DNA of 64,000 bases from Aquihabitans sp. G128 (GCF_019048865.1 NZ_CP077604.1:3472001-3536000); one strand, 5' to 3'. Counted from the first letter of the stretch, positions 8,241-17,485 are shown. Program-made: numbers and translations. Notes: generated by a model not told the origin, from the letters alone.

Positions 8241-9443
8241 TCAGCGGCGGGCGAAGCCCAGCTCGTAGGAGCGCACGGCGGTGACGAAGACGTTGGCCTC
8301 GAGGTCCGGCGGTGTGAGCACCCGCAGGTCGGTGATGGCGGCGGTGAGGCGGCGGAAGAGCAGGTTGAGCTCGTAGCGGGCCAGCGAGGCGCCGAGGCAG
8401 AAGTGGGTGCCGAAGCCGAACGCCACGTGGGGGTTGGGGTGTCGGGTGATGTCGAACCGGTAGGGGTCGTCGAACACGGCCTCGTCCCGGTTGGCCGAGG
8501 GGTAGGCCAGCATCAGGCGCTGGCCGGCGGCCACGGGGATGCCGGCCACGGTGGTGTCGACGGCGGCCACCCGGAAGAAGTTGTTGAGCGGGGTCACCCA
8601 GCGGATGAGCTCCTCGACGGCACCGGGCACCAGCTCGGGGTCGGCCGCCATGGCCTCCCACTGGTCGGGGTGCTCGGCGAAGGTGGCGAGGCCGCGGGCG
8701 ATGACCGTGCGGGTGGTCTCGGCGCCGCCGGAGATCACGAGGCCGGTCTCGTTCACCAGGGTCTCGCGGCCGATGGGGCAGCCGCCCAGCTCGGCGTTGG
8801 CCCAGATGGACACCAGGTCCCCGGTGGGGGCGCCCACCCGCTCGTCGAACATGCGGAACAGGGGTGGGCTGAACTCGCCGATGGCGGTCATGAAGCCGAG
8901 CAGCGCGGACTCGTCGGTGAGGGCGGCGTCGTAGCGCATCAGCCGCTCGGACCAGGTCTTGATGTCGGGCCAGTCCTCTTCGGGAAAGCCCAGGAGGTGG
9001 GCGGTGAGCCGAGCGGGCAGCGGCGCCGCCAGCTCGTGGACCACCTCCAGCGAGCCCCTGCCCACGAAGTCCCCGAGCAGCTCGTCGATGAGCGGGGCGA
9101 GGTACGGCTCGAGCTCGCGGACGGCCTTGGGGGTGAACCGGCGCGACACCAGCTTGCGCTGCTCGGCGTGGCGCGGGTCGTCGAGCGAGATCATGTTGTC
9201 CTCGCCCCCGGGGTCGAAGGAGCGGTAGCCGTCGCCGCTGATGAACACGTCGCTGCGGCGCTCGACCTCGACCAGCTCGGCGTGGCCGACCACCACCCAA
9301 AGGTCGCTGGCCGCATCCCAGGCCAGCGGCCCCTGGGCCCGCAGGTCCCGGAACGTGGCGTGCATGGCGTCGAGGTCGACCCAGAACTCCGGGTCGAGGG
9401 TGTTGGGGGCGGCGGGCACCCGAGCAGGGGCGTCGGTCGACAT
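8241..9443 (-). CDS. Cytochrome P450
   Basis: A complete 400-residue soluble bacterial P450. The I-helix has SGGAETTRT, the K-helix ExxR is EELIR, and the heme-binding loop is FGFGTHFCLGASLAR with the axial cysteine. It resembles the CYP125/CYP142/CYP124 and related actinobacterial families that hydroxylate steroid side chains, terpenes or fatty acids, but the exact family cannot be assigned by eye. It needs ferredoxin and ferredoxin reductase partners, which are not in this window. The neighbours (DapB-like reductase, luciferase-like oxidoreductase and a KstR-like box) support a role in lipid or steroid breakdown. Confidence 0.95.
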   Translation of the reverse strand: MSTDAPARVPAAPNTLDPEFWVDLDAMHATFRDLRAQGPLAWDAASDLWVVVGHAELVEVERRSDVFISGDGYRSFDPGGEDNMISLDDPRHAEQRKLVSRRFTPKAVRELEPYLAPLIDELLGDFVGRGSLEVVHELAAPLPARLTAHLLGFPEEDWPDIKTWSERLMRYDAALTDESALLGFMTAIGEFSPPLFRMFDERVGAPTGDLVSIWANAELGGCPIGRETLVNETGLVISGGAETTRTVIARGLATFAEHPDQWEAMAADPELVPGAVEELIRWVTPLNNFFRVAAVDTTVAGIPVAAGQRLMLAYPSANRDEAVFDDPYRFDITRHPNPHVAFGFGTHFCLGASLARYELNLLFRRLTAAITDLRVLTPPDLEANVFVTAVRSYELGFARR

Positions 9444-9477
9444 GGCCGTCAGGGTAGGGCGCGGCCCGACCCGGCGA

Positions 9478-10524
9478 TCAGCTGGCGTCGGCGCTGTACA
9501 CGGGGAGGTCGAGCATGGTCAGGACCCCTGGCGGGGCGGCCACCACGGCGGGGATGGCGTTGACCACGTGCATGGCGGTGGCGAGGCAGCCGGCGTGGTT
9601 GTGGTCGCCGAGGTCGGAGGTGAGCTCCAGCTCCAGGTGGATGTTGGGCTCGCCGGCGACGTCGATCCGGTAGCCGTGGCCCTGCGGCCACTCGGGGGCG
9701 TCCTCGTCGCGCAGGCGGGTGACGTGCTCCACGACGATGCGCTCCTCGCCGTCGACCACGCCGACGATCTCGAAGCGCATGCCGGAGATGGTCCCGGCGC
9801 CGACCGTGCCGGAGGCGATCTCGAAGTCCTCGTCGGCTCGGATGACCTCGTGGCGCTCGGTGACCTCGTCGAGCTCGAGGCCGATGGCGGCCGCCACCAG
9901 CTCGATGACCGGTCCCCAGGCGAGGGCGGTGGAGCCGGGCGAGAGCAGCAGCGACTGGTCGGTGCGCTCCTTGCCGAACCCCATGATCTCGAACATGGTG
10001 AACGGGTTGTCCCACGTGGCGTAGTTGACGATCTCCATCATGCGGACGGTGCGCACGTCCTTGCTCAGGGCCAGGGCATGGATGGTGATGCCGGCGTTGC
10101 CGAAGCCGGGGTCGATCCCCGAGGTGTACAGGCTGCTGTTGCCGGCCAGGCAGGCGGCCTGGAGCCGGTCGTAGACGCCCTCGCCGGCGGCCTTCGGGAA
10201 CAGCAGGGGCACGAACGAGGTGCTGACCACGTTGAGGCCGCTCTCGAGGAGGCGGACGAGGTCGTCGACGACGCCGTCGGGGCGGAGGTCGGAGTTGGCG
10301 GTGTAGCAGACGGCCTGGGCGTCGAGCTCGAGCAGGGCGTCGGCGTCCTGGGTGGCGGTCACCCCCACGGCCGGTCCGCCGCAGAGCTCGCCGGCGTCCT
10401 GGCCGGCCTTGGCGTCGGCGTGCACCCAGAGCCCGGCCAGCTCGAGCTTCGGGTGGCGGACGATGGCCGGCACGGCGTGGATGCCCACGGTGCCCGTGGC
10501 CCACTGGATGACGCGGATCGACAT
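9478..10524 (-). CDS. DapB-like NAD(P)-binding dehydrogenase (2,4-diaminopentanoate dehydrogenase-like family)
   Basis: A 348-residue protein with an N-terminal Rossmann fold (IRVIQWATGTVGIHAV, residues 3-18) of the dihydrodipicolinate reductase N-terminal type, and a C-terminal half that matches the family known from actinobacterial steroid and xenobiotic loci and from Ord (2,4-diaminopentanoate dehydrogenase). The segment SGIDPGFGNAG lies near the expected substrate site. Its start faces the start of the luciferase-like gene at 10609, with an 84-bp shared promoter region carrying a KstR-like box. The gene lies just upstream of the P450 on the same strand with a 34-bp gap. The substrate is unknown. 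Confidence 0.85.
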   Translation of the reverse strand: MSIRVIQWATGTVGIHAVPAIVRHPKLELAGLWVHADAKAGQDAGELCGGPAVGVTATQDADALLELDAQAVCYTANSDLRPDGVVDDLVRLLESGLNVVSTSFVPLLFPKAAGEGVYDRLQAACLAGNSSLYTSGIDPGFGNAGITIHALALSKDVRTVRMMEIVNYATWDNPFTMFEIMGFGKERTDQSLLLSPGSTALAWGPVIELVAAAIGLELDEVTERHEVIRADEDFEIASGTVGAGTISGMRFEIVGVVDGEERIVVEHVTRLRDEDAPEWPQGHGYRIDVAGEPNIHLELELTSDLGDHNHAGCLATAMHVVNAIPAVVAAPPGVLTMLDLPVYSADAS

Positions 10525-10571
10525 GGGGGAGGTCCTCTTCGGGTTCGGCGGCTCGATGGTCCGCGGTGAAG

Positions 10572-10585
10572 TAGAACAGGTTCTC
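10572..10585. promoter_or_regulatory. KstR-like palindromic box
   Basis: The divergent promoter region between the DapB-like gene and the luciferase-like oxidoreductase contains TAGAACAGGTTCTC. The arms AGAAC and GTTCT are perfect inverted repeats, and the site matches the mycobacterial KstR consensus TnnAACnnGTTnnA except for the last base. KstR is a TetR-type repressor of sterol catabolism. A match of this length is suggestive, not proof. The regulator gene is not in the window. Confidence 0.5.
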
Positions 10586-10608
10586 GTTCAGTTCGCTCGC
10601 ACAAGGGG

Positions 10609-11490
10609 ATGGCCATGGACGTCGGGGTCTTCGTACCGCTGGGCAACGGCAACGCATCGGCGGAGATCGTCCGTGCCGTGGGGCGAGAGGTGGAGGACCG
10701 CGGCTTCGAGTCCATCTGGGTGCCGGAGCACGTGGTGCTCTTCGACGAGTACGAGTCGAGCTACCCGTACTCGCCCGACGGCAAGTTCCCGGGAGGGGGC
10801 GACACCGGCATGCTCGAGCCCATCCAGGCCCTCACCTACCTGGCGGCGGTCACCGACCGCGTGCGGCTGGGCACGGGCATCTGCCTGGTGCCCCAGCGCA
10901 ACCCCGTCTACACGGCCAAGGCGATCACCGACCTCGACAACCTCTCGGGCGGCCGGGTCGACTTCGGCGTGGGCGTCGGCTGGCTGCGCGAGGAGTTCGA
11001 GGCGGTGGCCATGCCGTTCGAGAAGCGGGGCCAGCGCACCGACGAGCACCTCGAGGTCATGAAGCGGCTGTGGTGCGACGAGACCTCGGAGTTCCACGGC
11101 GAGCTCTACGACCTCGACCCCTGCCGCATGTACCCCAAGCCGTTGCAGACCCCGCACCCGCCCATCCACGTCGGCGGCGAGAGCGACGCCGCCATGCGCC
11201 GCGTGGCCCGCCACGGCCAGGGCTGGTTCTCCTTCAACCGCCTGCCCGAGGACCTGCCCGAGCCGCTCACCCGGCTCGACGCCGCCCTGGAGGCCGAGGG
11301 CCGCAGCCGGTCCGACGTCGTGCTCTCGGTCAGCCCGTACTTCAAGCAGACGACGCCGGAGATGATGGAGCAGTACGCCGCCCTCGGCGTCGACCGGCTC
11401 ATCGTGCTGTGCCTGGCCTTCTCCGTCGACATGCTGCGCGAGCAGCTCGACGGCCTGGTCACCACCGTGCTCGAGCCCGCTCGGGGCTGA
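10609..11490 (+). CDS. LLM class F420-dependent oxidoreductase
   Basis: A 293-residue luciferase-like monooxygenase-fold protein. Features are the N-terminal DVGVFVPLG, the WVPEHVV segment, the RVRLGTGICLVPQRNP region and the SGGRVDFGVGVGWLREEF signature that is typical of the actinobacterial F420 subgroup (TIGR03619-like). It probably uses coenzyme F420 for a hydride transfer or oxidation. AAGGGG precedes the ATG. The divergent partner is the DapB-like dehydrogenase and the GH3 gene follows 5 bases downstream. A KstR-like site in the shared promoter hints at a role in steroid-like catabolism, but the substrate is unknown. Confidence 0.9.
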   Translation: MAMDVGVFVPLGNGNASAEIVRAVGREVEDRGFESIWVPEHVVLFDEYESSYPYSPDGKFPGGGDTGMLEPIQALTYLAAVTDRVRLGTGICLVPQRNPVYTAKAITDLDNLSGGRVDFGVGVGWLREEFEAVAMPFEKRGQRTDEHLEVMKRLWCDETSEFHGELYDLDPCRMYPKPLQTPHPPIHVGGESDAAMRRVARHGQGWFSFNRLPEDLPEPLTRLDAALEAEGRSRSDVVLSVSPYFKQTTPEMMEQYAALGVDRLIVLCLAFSVDMLREQLDGLVTTVLEPARG

Positions 11491-11495
11491 GCGTC

Positions 11496-13658
11496 GTGTC
11501 GGCCTCGGCGTTCGCGGCCGCGGCGACGCGGGTGGCCGAGGGCGCCGACCCCCACGTGGAGGCGGCCGCGCTCGTCGGCCTGATGACGGTCGAGGAGCGC
11601 CACTGGTGCCTCGACGGCGACGTGCCGTTCTGGGCCGGCATCGGCGACCTGGGCGAGGGCGGCTACCACCGGCGCACCTTCCCGGCGGCCCGGGTCGACC
11701 GGCTGGGCATCCCGGGCTTCGCCTTCTCCGACGGGCCGCGCGGGGTGGTGATCGGGCCCGCCACCGCGTTCCCGGTGAGCATGGCCCGCGGCGCCACGTG
11801 GGACCTCGACCTCGAGGAGCGGATCGGCGAGGCGATCGGCCGCGAGCTGCGCGCCGTGGGCGCCTCGCTCTACGGCGGGGTCTGCGTGAACCTGCTGCGC
11901 CACCCCGCCTGGGGCCGGGCGCAGGAGACCTATGGCGAGGACCCGCACCACGTCGGCGAGCTGGGCGCCGCCCTCACCCGCGGCGTGCAGCGCCACGCCA
12001 TGGCCTGCGCGAAGCACTTCGCCGCCAACTCCATGGAGAACGCCCGCTTCACCGTCGACGTCAGGGTCGACGAGGTGGCCCTGCACGAGGTCTACCTGCC
12101 CCACTTCCGCCGCATCGTGGAGGAGGGCGTGGCCGCGGTGATGACGGCGTACAACGCGGTGGGCGGGGAGTGGTGCGGCGAGTCGCCGACGCTCATCGCC
12201 GAGGTGCTGCGCGGCGAGTGGGGCTTCGACGGCTTCGTGATCTCCGACTGGATCTTCGGCCTGCGCGACGCCGGCACCTCGGTGGCCGCCGGGCTCGACG
12301 TCGAGATGCCGTACCGCATGATCCGGGCCCACGGCCTCGACGCCGCCCTCGCCGCCGGCACGTGCACCGACGCCCAGGTCGACGCCGCCGTCGAGCGCAC
12401 CCTCGCCACGCTGCTCCGCTTCGCCGAGGTCCTGGCCGGACCGGCGCCGGGCATCGAGGTGCTGGCCTGCGCCGAGCACCGTGCCCTGGCCCGGGAGGCG
12501 GCCACCAAGGCGGTGGTCCTGCTGAGCAACGAACGGGTGGACGGCGTGCCCGTGCTGCCGGTGGACCTCGAGGTCGCCGCGAGGATCGCCGTCGTCGGGC
12601 CGCTCGCCGGGGCGCGGAACCTGGGGGACGGCGGCTCCAGCGACGTCTGGGCCCCCGAGGTGGTGACGCCGCTCGACGGCTTCCGTGCGGCGCTCGACGG
12701 GACGGGTGCCGTGCTGGTCGACGACCCGGCCGACGCCGACGTGGCCGTCGTGGTGGTGGGCTACACCAAGGCCGACGAGGGCGAGTTCATCGGCGGCAGC
12801 GGCACCACCCACCTCGCGGACCTGATGCCGGGTGCCGACGACCCCGAGCTGGCCGCCGCCTTCGCCGAGGTGCTGGCCGCCGACACCGATCCGTGGGCGA
12901 ACCCGAACCCCGGCGCCGGCGACCAGCTGGGCTTCGCCAAGGGCGGCGATCGGACGTCGCTGCGCCTGCGGGACGAGGACGTGGCCCGCATCCGCTCGGT
13001 CGCCGCCACGTGCCCGCGCACGGTGGTGGCCATCGTGGCGGGAAGCGCCGTGCTGGTGGACGAGTGGGTCGACGACGTGGCGGGCGTGGTGCAGTGCTGG
13101 TACTCCGGGATGGAGGGCGGCCACGCCCTCGCCGCCGTGGTGCTGGGTCGGGCCGAGCCCACCGGGCGCCTGCCGTTCACGGTGCCGTCGGCCGAGGCGC
13201 ACCTGCCGCCGTTCGACGCCGAGGCCACCGAGGCCACCTACGACCGGTGGCACGGCTACTGGCGCCTGGCCCGCGACGGCCACGCCGCCGCCTTCCCCTT
13301 CGGCTTCGGCCTGTCCTACACCGACCTCTCGATCGGCACGGCGGGGGTCGCCGCCGTCGACGGCGACCTGGTGGTGAGCGGGACCGTCCGCAACGCCGGG
13401 GCCCGTCCGGGGGTCGAGGTGGTGCAGGTCTACGTCGGCCCCGCGGCGGGGGAGCCGCCCCGCCTGGCTGGCTTCGCCCGGCTCGACGTGGCCGCCGGTG
13501 AGGAGCGGCCCTTCGAGGTGGTCGTGCCCGTGGCCCGGCTGGCCCGTCGCGACCCGGCGGCCCACGCCTGGGTGCCCGCGGCCGGCACCCACGAGGTGGT
13601 GGTGGCCCGCCACGCCGAGGACCCCGCCGCCCACCGGCTCACCGTCGACCTGGGCTGA
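11496..13658 (+). CDS. Glycoside hydrolase family 3 (beta-glucosidase-like)
   Basis: About 720 residues from the GTG at 11496, which follows the previous stop by 5 bases. The N-terminal TIM-barrel domain contains FSDGPRGV, RAQETYGEDP, KHFAANSMENAR and the nucleophile motif FVISDWIFG (catalytic Asp in SDW). The alpha/beta sandwich domain and a C-terminal fibronectin III-like domain (VRNAGARPGVEVVQVYVG) complete the classic GH3 layout. No signal peptide is visible, so the enzyme is probably cytoplasmic and acts on imported oligosaccharides or glycosylated small molecules. Linkage specificity cannot be told. It is convergent with the secreted protease at 13740. Confidence 0.93.
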   Translation: MSASAFAAAATRVAEGADPHVEAAALVGLMTVEERHWCLDGDVPFWAGIGDLGEGGYHRRTFPAARVDRLGIPGFAFSDGPRGVVIGPATAFPVSMARGATWDLDLEERIGEAIGRELRAVGASLYGGVCVNLLRHPAWGRAQETYGEDPHHVGELGAALTRGVQRHAMACAKHFAANSMENARFTVDVRVDEVALHEVYLPHFRRIVEEGVAAVMTAYNAVGGEWCGESPTLIAEVLRGEWGFDGFVISDWIFGLRDAGTSVAAGLDVEMPYRMIRAHGLDAALAAGTCTDAQVDAAVERTLATLLRFAEVLAGPAPGIEVLACAEHRALAREAATKAVVLLSNERVDGVPVLPVDLEVAARIAVVGPLAGARNLGDGGSSDVWAPEVVTPLDGFRAALDGTGAVLVDDPADADVAVVVVGYTKADEGEFIGGSGTTHLADLMPGADDPELAAAFAEVLAADTDPWANPNPGAGDQLGFAKGGDRTSLRLRDEDVARIRSVAATCPRTVVAIVAGSAVLVDEWVDDVAGVVQCWYSGMEGGHALAAVVLGRAEPTGRLPFTVPSAEAHLPPFDAEATEATYDRWHGYWRLARDGHAAAFPFGFGLSYTDLSIGTAGVAAVDGDLVVSGTVRNAGARPGVEVVQVYVGPAAGEPPRLAGFARLDVAAGEERPFEVVVPVARLARRDPAAHAWVPAAGTHEVVVARHAEDPAAHRLTVDLG

Positions 13659-13739
13659 GCCCGGGCGCGGCACCGGCGCCGCCCCGAGGGGACGACGCCG
13701 GCGCGTGGTGCGAGTGCGGCCGGGCCGCTCGTCGAGGCC

Positions 13740-14963
13740 CTAGGGGGCGACGTAGAGCAGGTCGTTGTTGGCCGTCGGCCCGGGCGGGCAGCCCTGGCCG
13801 AGCAGCGAGCAGAGGATGCTCTTCGAGCCGCCGCCGCTGGTGCCGGTGACGATGTCCTTGGTGCTGTTCGCCTTGAGGGCGGACTCGACCTGGGCCGGGG
13901 TGGCGCCCGGGTTCGACTGCAGGTAGCGGGCGGCGGCGCCGGCCACGTGCGGGCTGGCCATGGAGGTGCCGCTGAGCGTGGCGGTGGCCGTGTCGCTCCC
14001 GTTGGAGCTCGAGAGCACGTTGACGCCCGGGGCGAAGAGGTCGACGCAGGTGCCCCAGTTGCTGAACGTGGCGGCGGCGTCGTTGGCGTCGCTGGCGCCG
14101 ACCGTGATGGCCGAGGCGGTGCGGGCCGGCGACACCTTGCAGGCGTCCTGGGTCTCGTTGCCGGCGGCCACCGACACCGAGATCCCGTCGTTGACCATGG
14201 ACTGGATGGCGGCGTCGAGCGGGGCGTTGGCGGCACCGCCCAGGCTCAGGTTGGCCACCGCCGGCTGGCCGGCCTGGTGGTTGGCCACCACCCAGTCGAT
14301 GCCGGAGATGATGCCGGAGGTGGCGCCGCTGCCCTGGCAGTCGAGCACCCGCACGGCGATGAGGCTGGCCTGCTTGGCCACGCCGTAGGTGGTGCCGCCG
14401 ATGGTGCCGGCCACGTGGGTGCCGTGCCCGTTGCAGTCGTCGGCGGCGCCGCCGTCGATGGTGTCGGTGCCGGTGGAGGCCCGGCCGCCGAAGTCGGCGT
14501 GGGTGGCGCGGATGCCGGTGTCGATCACGTAGGCCTTCACGCCGCTGCCGGTGGTGCCGTAGTCGTAGCTGCCGCTCACCGGGCGGGTGCGCTGGTCGAT
14601 GCGGTCGAGGCCCCACGGTGCGCCGGGCTCGGTGGCGGCGATGTGCACGATCTGGTCCGGGTACACGCCCTGGACCCGGCTGTCGCTGCGCAGCGCCGCG
14701 GCCTGCGAGGCGGTGAGCGAGGTGGCATAGCCCTTCACCGCCTTGCTGAAGACCGTGGTGGCCCGTCCGCCCAGCGGTTCGAGCTGGCGGTCGGCCGTGG
14801 CCGCGGCATCGGCCGTGGCGCCGGGCTTGAGCAGCACGATCACCTTCGACACGGGGTCGGGGGCGGTGGGGGCCGCCGGGGTGGCCTGGGCGGCGGGCGC
14901 GGCCAGCGCGAAGGCGAAGGCGGCGGCGGCGAGCGCGGCCGCGGTGCGGGTGAGACGAGGCAC
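13740..14963 (-). CDS. Secreted S8 family serine peptidase (subtilase, proteinase K-like)
   Basis: From the GTG at 14963, preceded by AGAGGAG, the protein has about 407 residues. A Sec signal peptide (AAALAAAAFAFALAAPAAQA) comes first, then an inhibitor I9 propeptide (VSKVIVLLKPG to about residue 100), then the catalytic domain with the triad Asp in YVIDTG, His in NGHGTHVAGTI and Ser in SGTSMASPHVAG. Oxyanion Asn is in SVAAGNET. The layout matches extracellular proteinase K/thermitase-type enzymes of Actinobacteria, used to digest external protein. A longer ORF start at 15038 lacks a ribosome site and would bury the signal peptide. Confidence 0.95.
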   Translation of the reverse strand: MPRLTRTAAALAAAAFAFALAAPAAQATPAAPTAPDPVSKVIVLLKPGATADAAATADRQLEPLGGRATTVFSKAVKGYATSLTASQAAALRSDSRVQGVYPDQIVHIAATEPGAPWGLDRIDQRTRPVSGSYDYGTTGSGVKAYVIDTGIRATHADFGGRASTGTDTIDGGAADDCNGHGTHVAGTIGGTTYGVAKQASLIAVRVLDCQGSGATSGIISGIDWVVANHQAGQPAVANLSLGGAANAPLDAAIQSMVNDGISVSVAAGNETQDACKVSPARTASAITVGASDANDAAATFSNWGTCVDLFAPGVNVLSSSNGSDTATATLSGTSMASPHVAGAAARYLQSNPGATPAQVESALKANSTKDIVTGTSGGGSKSILCSLLGQGCPPGPTANNDLLYVAP

Positions 14964-15088
14964 GGGGGGCTCCTCTGTTGGCGTCGGGGGGATGGCCACC
15001 GCCTCGGGGCGGGGCGCCCGCACGGTGACACAGGACACACGGACCGGTCAAATGTAACTAGGCCATTCGGCCCACTTCGAGCGGTCGG

Positions 15089-16048
15089 TCAGGGCAGCGT
15101 CGTGATCGTCCCGGCGGCGACGAGCGCCTGGTAGGTCGACCCGCCGGGGTAGCGGGCGGCGGTGCGGGTGCCGCCCAGCTCGTCGGCCAGCCAGCCCAGG
15201 GTGAGCGACTGCACGGCGGCCACGTTGGCCGCCTTGGGCGTGCCGCAGGTGGCCGTGCCCAGGCCGTTGGCCGAGGTGCCGAAGACGTCGCCGTGCACGC
15301 CGGTGGTGACCTGGGCGCCGTGGAAGGGGCGGCTGGTGAGCTTCTGGCTCACCAGCACCGTCCCGCTCTGGTCGGCGTTGCAGGACGACTTCGGGGAGGC
15401 GAGGGCGTAGACGGGCAGCGAGGTGGCGTTCAGGCCCACCAGCGAGGCCTCCGTGCCGTCGCCCACGAACGACTTCACCGGGTCCTCGAGCACCAGCCCG
15501 CCCAGCTTGGCGAACGTGCTCGGCGACGCGGTCCGCAGGCGGTTCGCCACGTACAGCACGGCCTCGCCGCCCGCCGAGTGGCCGGCGAAGGCGAGCCGCT
15601 GCGGCAGGGCCTGGCCGGTGCGGCCGGCAGCCTTGGCGGCGGTGGCGTGGCTGCGGGCCAGGGCGCTGTTCGGGTCGCCCAGCCCGGCGAACAGGTCGGC
15701 GACGGCGTTCAGGAACGCCGTGTTGTTGCCGAGGTTCTGGACCGTGCAGCCGAACAGGTCGGCGCTGGGCAGCGTGGTGGCCAGCACCAGCATCCCCTGG
15801 GTCGAGGCCTGGCGAGCGAGCGAGTCCCAGTCGTCCTTCGACTCGGTGAAGCCGTGCTGCAACCACACCAGGCCCTTCGGGGCGCCCACCGGGAAGTACC
15901 AGTCGGCCGGCACCGCCTTGCTGGTGCCGGCGCACGTGATCGGCACCGTGCCGCCGACCTTGGTGGTCGTGGTGGGGTTGCACGCGGTGGCGGCGAAGAG
16001 CCCCACCGCCAGCACCACCAGCACCGACGTCCTGCGCACGCTCTGCAT
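15089..16048 (-). CDS. Alpha/beta hydrolase lipoprotein
   Basis: A 319-residue protein from the ATG at 16048, preceded by GGGGGAGGGCGAG. It starts with a lipoprotein signal (SVLVVLAVGLFAATAC, lipobox Cys at about residue 21). The nucleophile elbow is FAGHSAGGEA (Ser in GHSAG), and LQHGF near residue 63 gives the oxyanion segment. His in GVHGDVF near the C-terminus is a candidate catalytic base. Four or more Cys suggest disulfides, as expected outside the membrane. Distantly related to chlorophyllase/PET-hydrolase-like or secreted lipase folds; the substrate is unknown. It is followed by the S8 peptidase gene on the same strand, 125 bp downstream. Confidence 0.85.
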   Translation of the reverse strand: MQSVRRTSVLVVLAVGLFAATACNPTTTTKVGGTVPITCAGTSKAVPADWYFPVGAPKGLVWLQHGFTESKDDWDSLARQASTQGMLVLATTLPSADLFGCTVQNLGNNTAFLNAVADLFAGLGDPNSALARSHATAAKAAGRTGQALPQRLAFAGHSAGGEAVLYVANRLRTASPSTFAKLGGLVLEDPVKSFVGDGTEASLVGLNATSLPVYALASPKSSCNADQSGTVLVSQKLTSRPFHGAQVTTGVHGDVFGTSANGLGTATCGTPKAANVAAVQSLTLGWLADELGGTRTAARYPGGSTYQALVAAGTITTLP

Positions 16049-16112
16049 CTCGCCCTCCCCCGTCGCCCAGGCCCTCCCCGGCGACCCGGGCAGTCCAGCA
16101 CACCCGGCGCCG

Positions 16113-17010
16113 TCAGTCCTCCAGGGCCGCCGGGAAGGCCACACCCGTCAGCCGCTCGGAGGTGGTCCAGAGCTGGGCGGCGGCGGCCGGGTCCGACGCC
16201 TTGGCGGTGCGATCCACGAGCTTGGGGTGGCCCCGCTGCTGGCCGAGGCCGTCGGGGCCCACGTAGCTGTTGCCGGGCAGGTCCTGGCTGAGCGCGTAGA
16301 GCGTGGGCAGGGCGCCCATCTCGTCGCTCTGGGCCAGGACCTTGTCGCCGATCCGCATGAGCAGGCCCATCACGGCGCTCTCGCTGTGGCTCTGGAGGTT
16401 GGTCGACGCGTAGCCGGGGTGCGCCGCCACCGCCCGCAAGGGCGAGCCGGCGGCGTCGAGGCGGCGTTGCAGCTCCAGGGTGAAGAGCAGGTTGGCCAGC
16501 TTCGACTGGCCGTAGGCCGGCCACGCCTTGTACCCGCCCTGCTCCCAGTTCAGGTCGTCCTGGCGGATGGTGCCGCCCCGGTGCGCCTGCGAGGAGACGG
16601 TCACCACGCGGTCGGTCAGGTGGGGCAGGAGCAGGTTGGTGAGGGCGAAGTGGCCGAGGTGGTTGGTGCCCACCTGCATCTCGAAGCCGTCGGCGGTCCG
16701 GCGCAGCGGGATGGCCATGACGCCGGCGTTGTTGACCAGCACGTCCAGGGGGCCGGTCCACGCGTCGGCGAAGGACCGGACCGACGCCAGGTCGGCCAGG
16801 TCCAGGGCGCGCACCTCGGTGGCACCGGTGATGGTGGCGGCGGCGGCTTCCCCCTTGGCGACGTCGCGCACCGCGAGCACCACGCGCCCCGGCGGCGGCC
16901 AGGCGTCGGGCCGTGACCAGGCCGAGGCCGCTGTTGGCGCCGGTGACCACGATCGTGCGGCCCTCCTGCGACGGGAGGTCGGCCACGGTCCACTTCGCTG
17001 CTGCTGCCAT
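16113..17010 (-). CDS. Short-chain dehydrogenase/reductase, WWOX/retinol dehydrogenase-like (frameshifted in this sequence)
   Basis: The N-terminus from the ATG at 17010 ([17 protein letters not shown]) carries the cofactor motif [21 protein letters not shown]. The frame then breaks at a GGGG run (16887-16890 on the plus strand). The rest continues in another frame as [11 protein letters not shown], with [17 protein letters not shown] and the catalytic YGQSKLAN (Tyr/Lys). Skipping one G rebuilds an SDR of about 298 residues. This is the extended single-domain type common in Actinobacteria and annotated as protochlorophyllide reductase-like or retinol dehydrogenase-like. The break is most likely a sequence error. 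Substrate unknown. Confidence 0.85.
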
Positions 17011-17040
17011 GGCGGGCAACCTAGGCCCAGCGGGGCCCGA

Positions 17041-17280
17041 TCAGACCGCTGCGATGCCCGGGTCGGCGGCCAGCAAGCGCGCCCGCATCCGGCCCAGGCC
17101 GTTGCGCAGCGCGGCCTTCACCTCGTCCTCGGAGCGGCGGAGCGTCGCCGCCACCTCCTTGTAGGTCTGGCCCCCGTAGATCGCCAGGACGATGGCGTCG
17201 TGCTGGGTGGGTGTGAGGTGGCGGAGGGCGGAGATCGCCTGCTGCCGGTCCGGCCTTGCAGCCTGCTGTTCGTGGATCAC
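17041..17280 (-). CDS. Stand-alone sigma-70 region 4 (helix-turn-helix) protein
   Basis: A 79-residue protein starting at GTG 17280. The core [45 protein letters not shown] matches sigma-70 region 4.2 (the part of ECF factors that reads the -35 element), but no region 2 is present either in this frame or in the adjacent bases. It may be a real small regulator or the remnant of an ECF sigma factor. A short C/G hairpin element lies 70 bp upstream (17351-17364). The gap of about 30 bases to the SDR start downstream allows co-transcription. Confidence 0.65.
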   Translation of the reverse strand: MIHEQQAARPDRQQAISALRHLTPTQHDAIVLAIYGGQTYKEVAATLRRSEDEVKAALRNGLGRMRARLLAADPGIAAV

Positions 17281-17350
17281 GTCGCTGCTCTTCTCGGGCG
17301 CTCCCCGGTCGCTGCGACGCAGCGACGCCCTTCGCCCGCACCGCTTCTAT

Positions 17351-17364
17351 CCCCTCTTTCGGGG
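17351..17364. promoter_or_regulatory. Hairpin-like element upstream of the region 4 protein
   Basis: A small inverted repeat, CCCC-TCTTTC-GGGG, flanked by TA-rich bases (TTCTAT and TTTAG), stands out in the otherwise GC-saturated 205-bp gap between the divergent region 4 and YcnI genes. It could be part of a promoter or leader for the minus-strand gene. Low certainty. Confidence 0.25.
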
Positions 17365-17485
17365 GTTTAGACCTGCGACCGCCGTGGCGGAAGCGCGGGC
17401 CGGTCCGGGAACCGGATCCCCCGCCCGTGCGACGATGTCGACGACCGGCGGGGGAGCCGGTCGTTCCCCACACCCAGGAGTCCCG

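Noticed and set aside
11106..13673. 855-residue open frame on the minus strand opposite the GH3 gene
   Set aside because: GC-rich codon third positions create long antisense frames. The translation is His/Gly/Val/Arg-rich low complexity without motifs, while the plus strand encodes a full GH3 enzyme.
15010..15060. Promoter TTGACC-like box upstream of the S8 peptidase
   Set aside because: A TTGACC exists but no convincing -10 at the right distance, so it was not listed.
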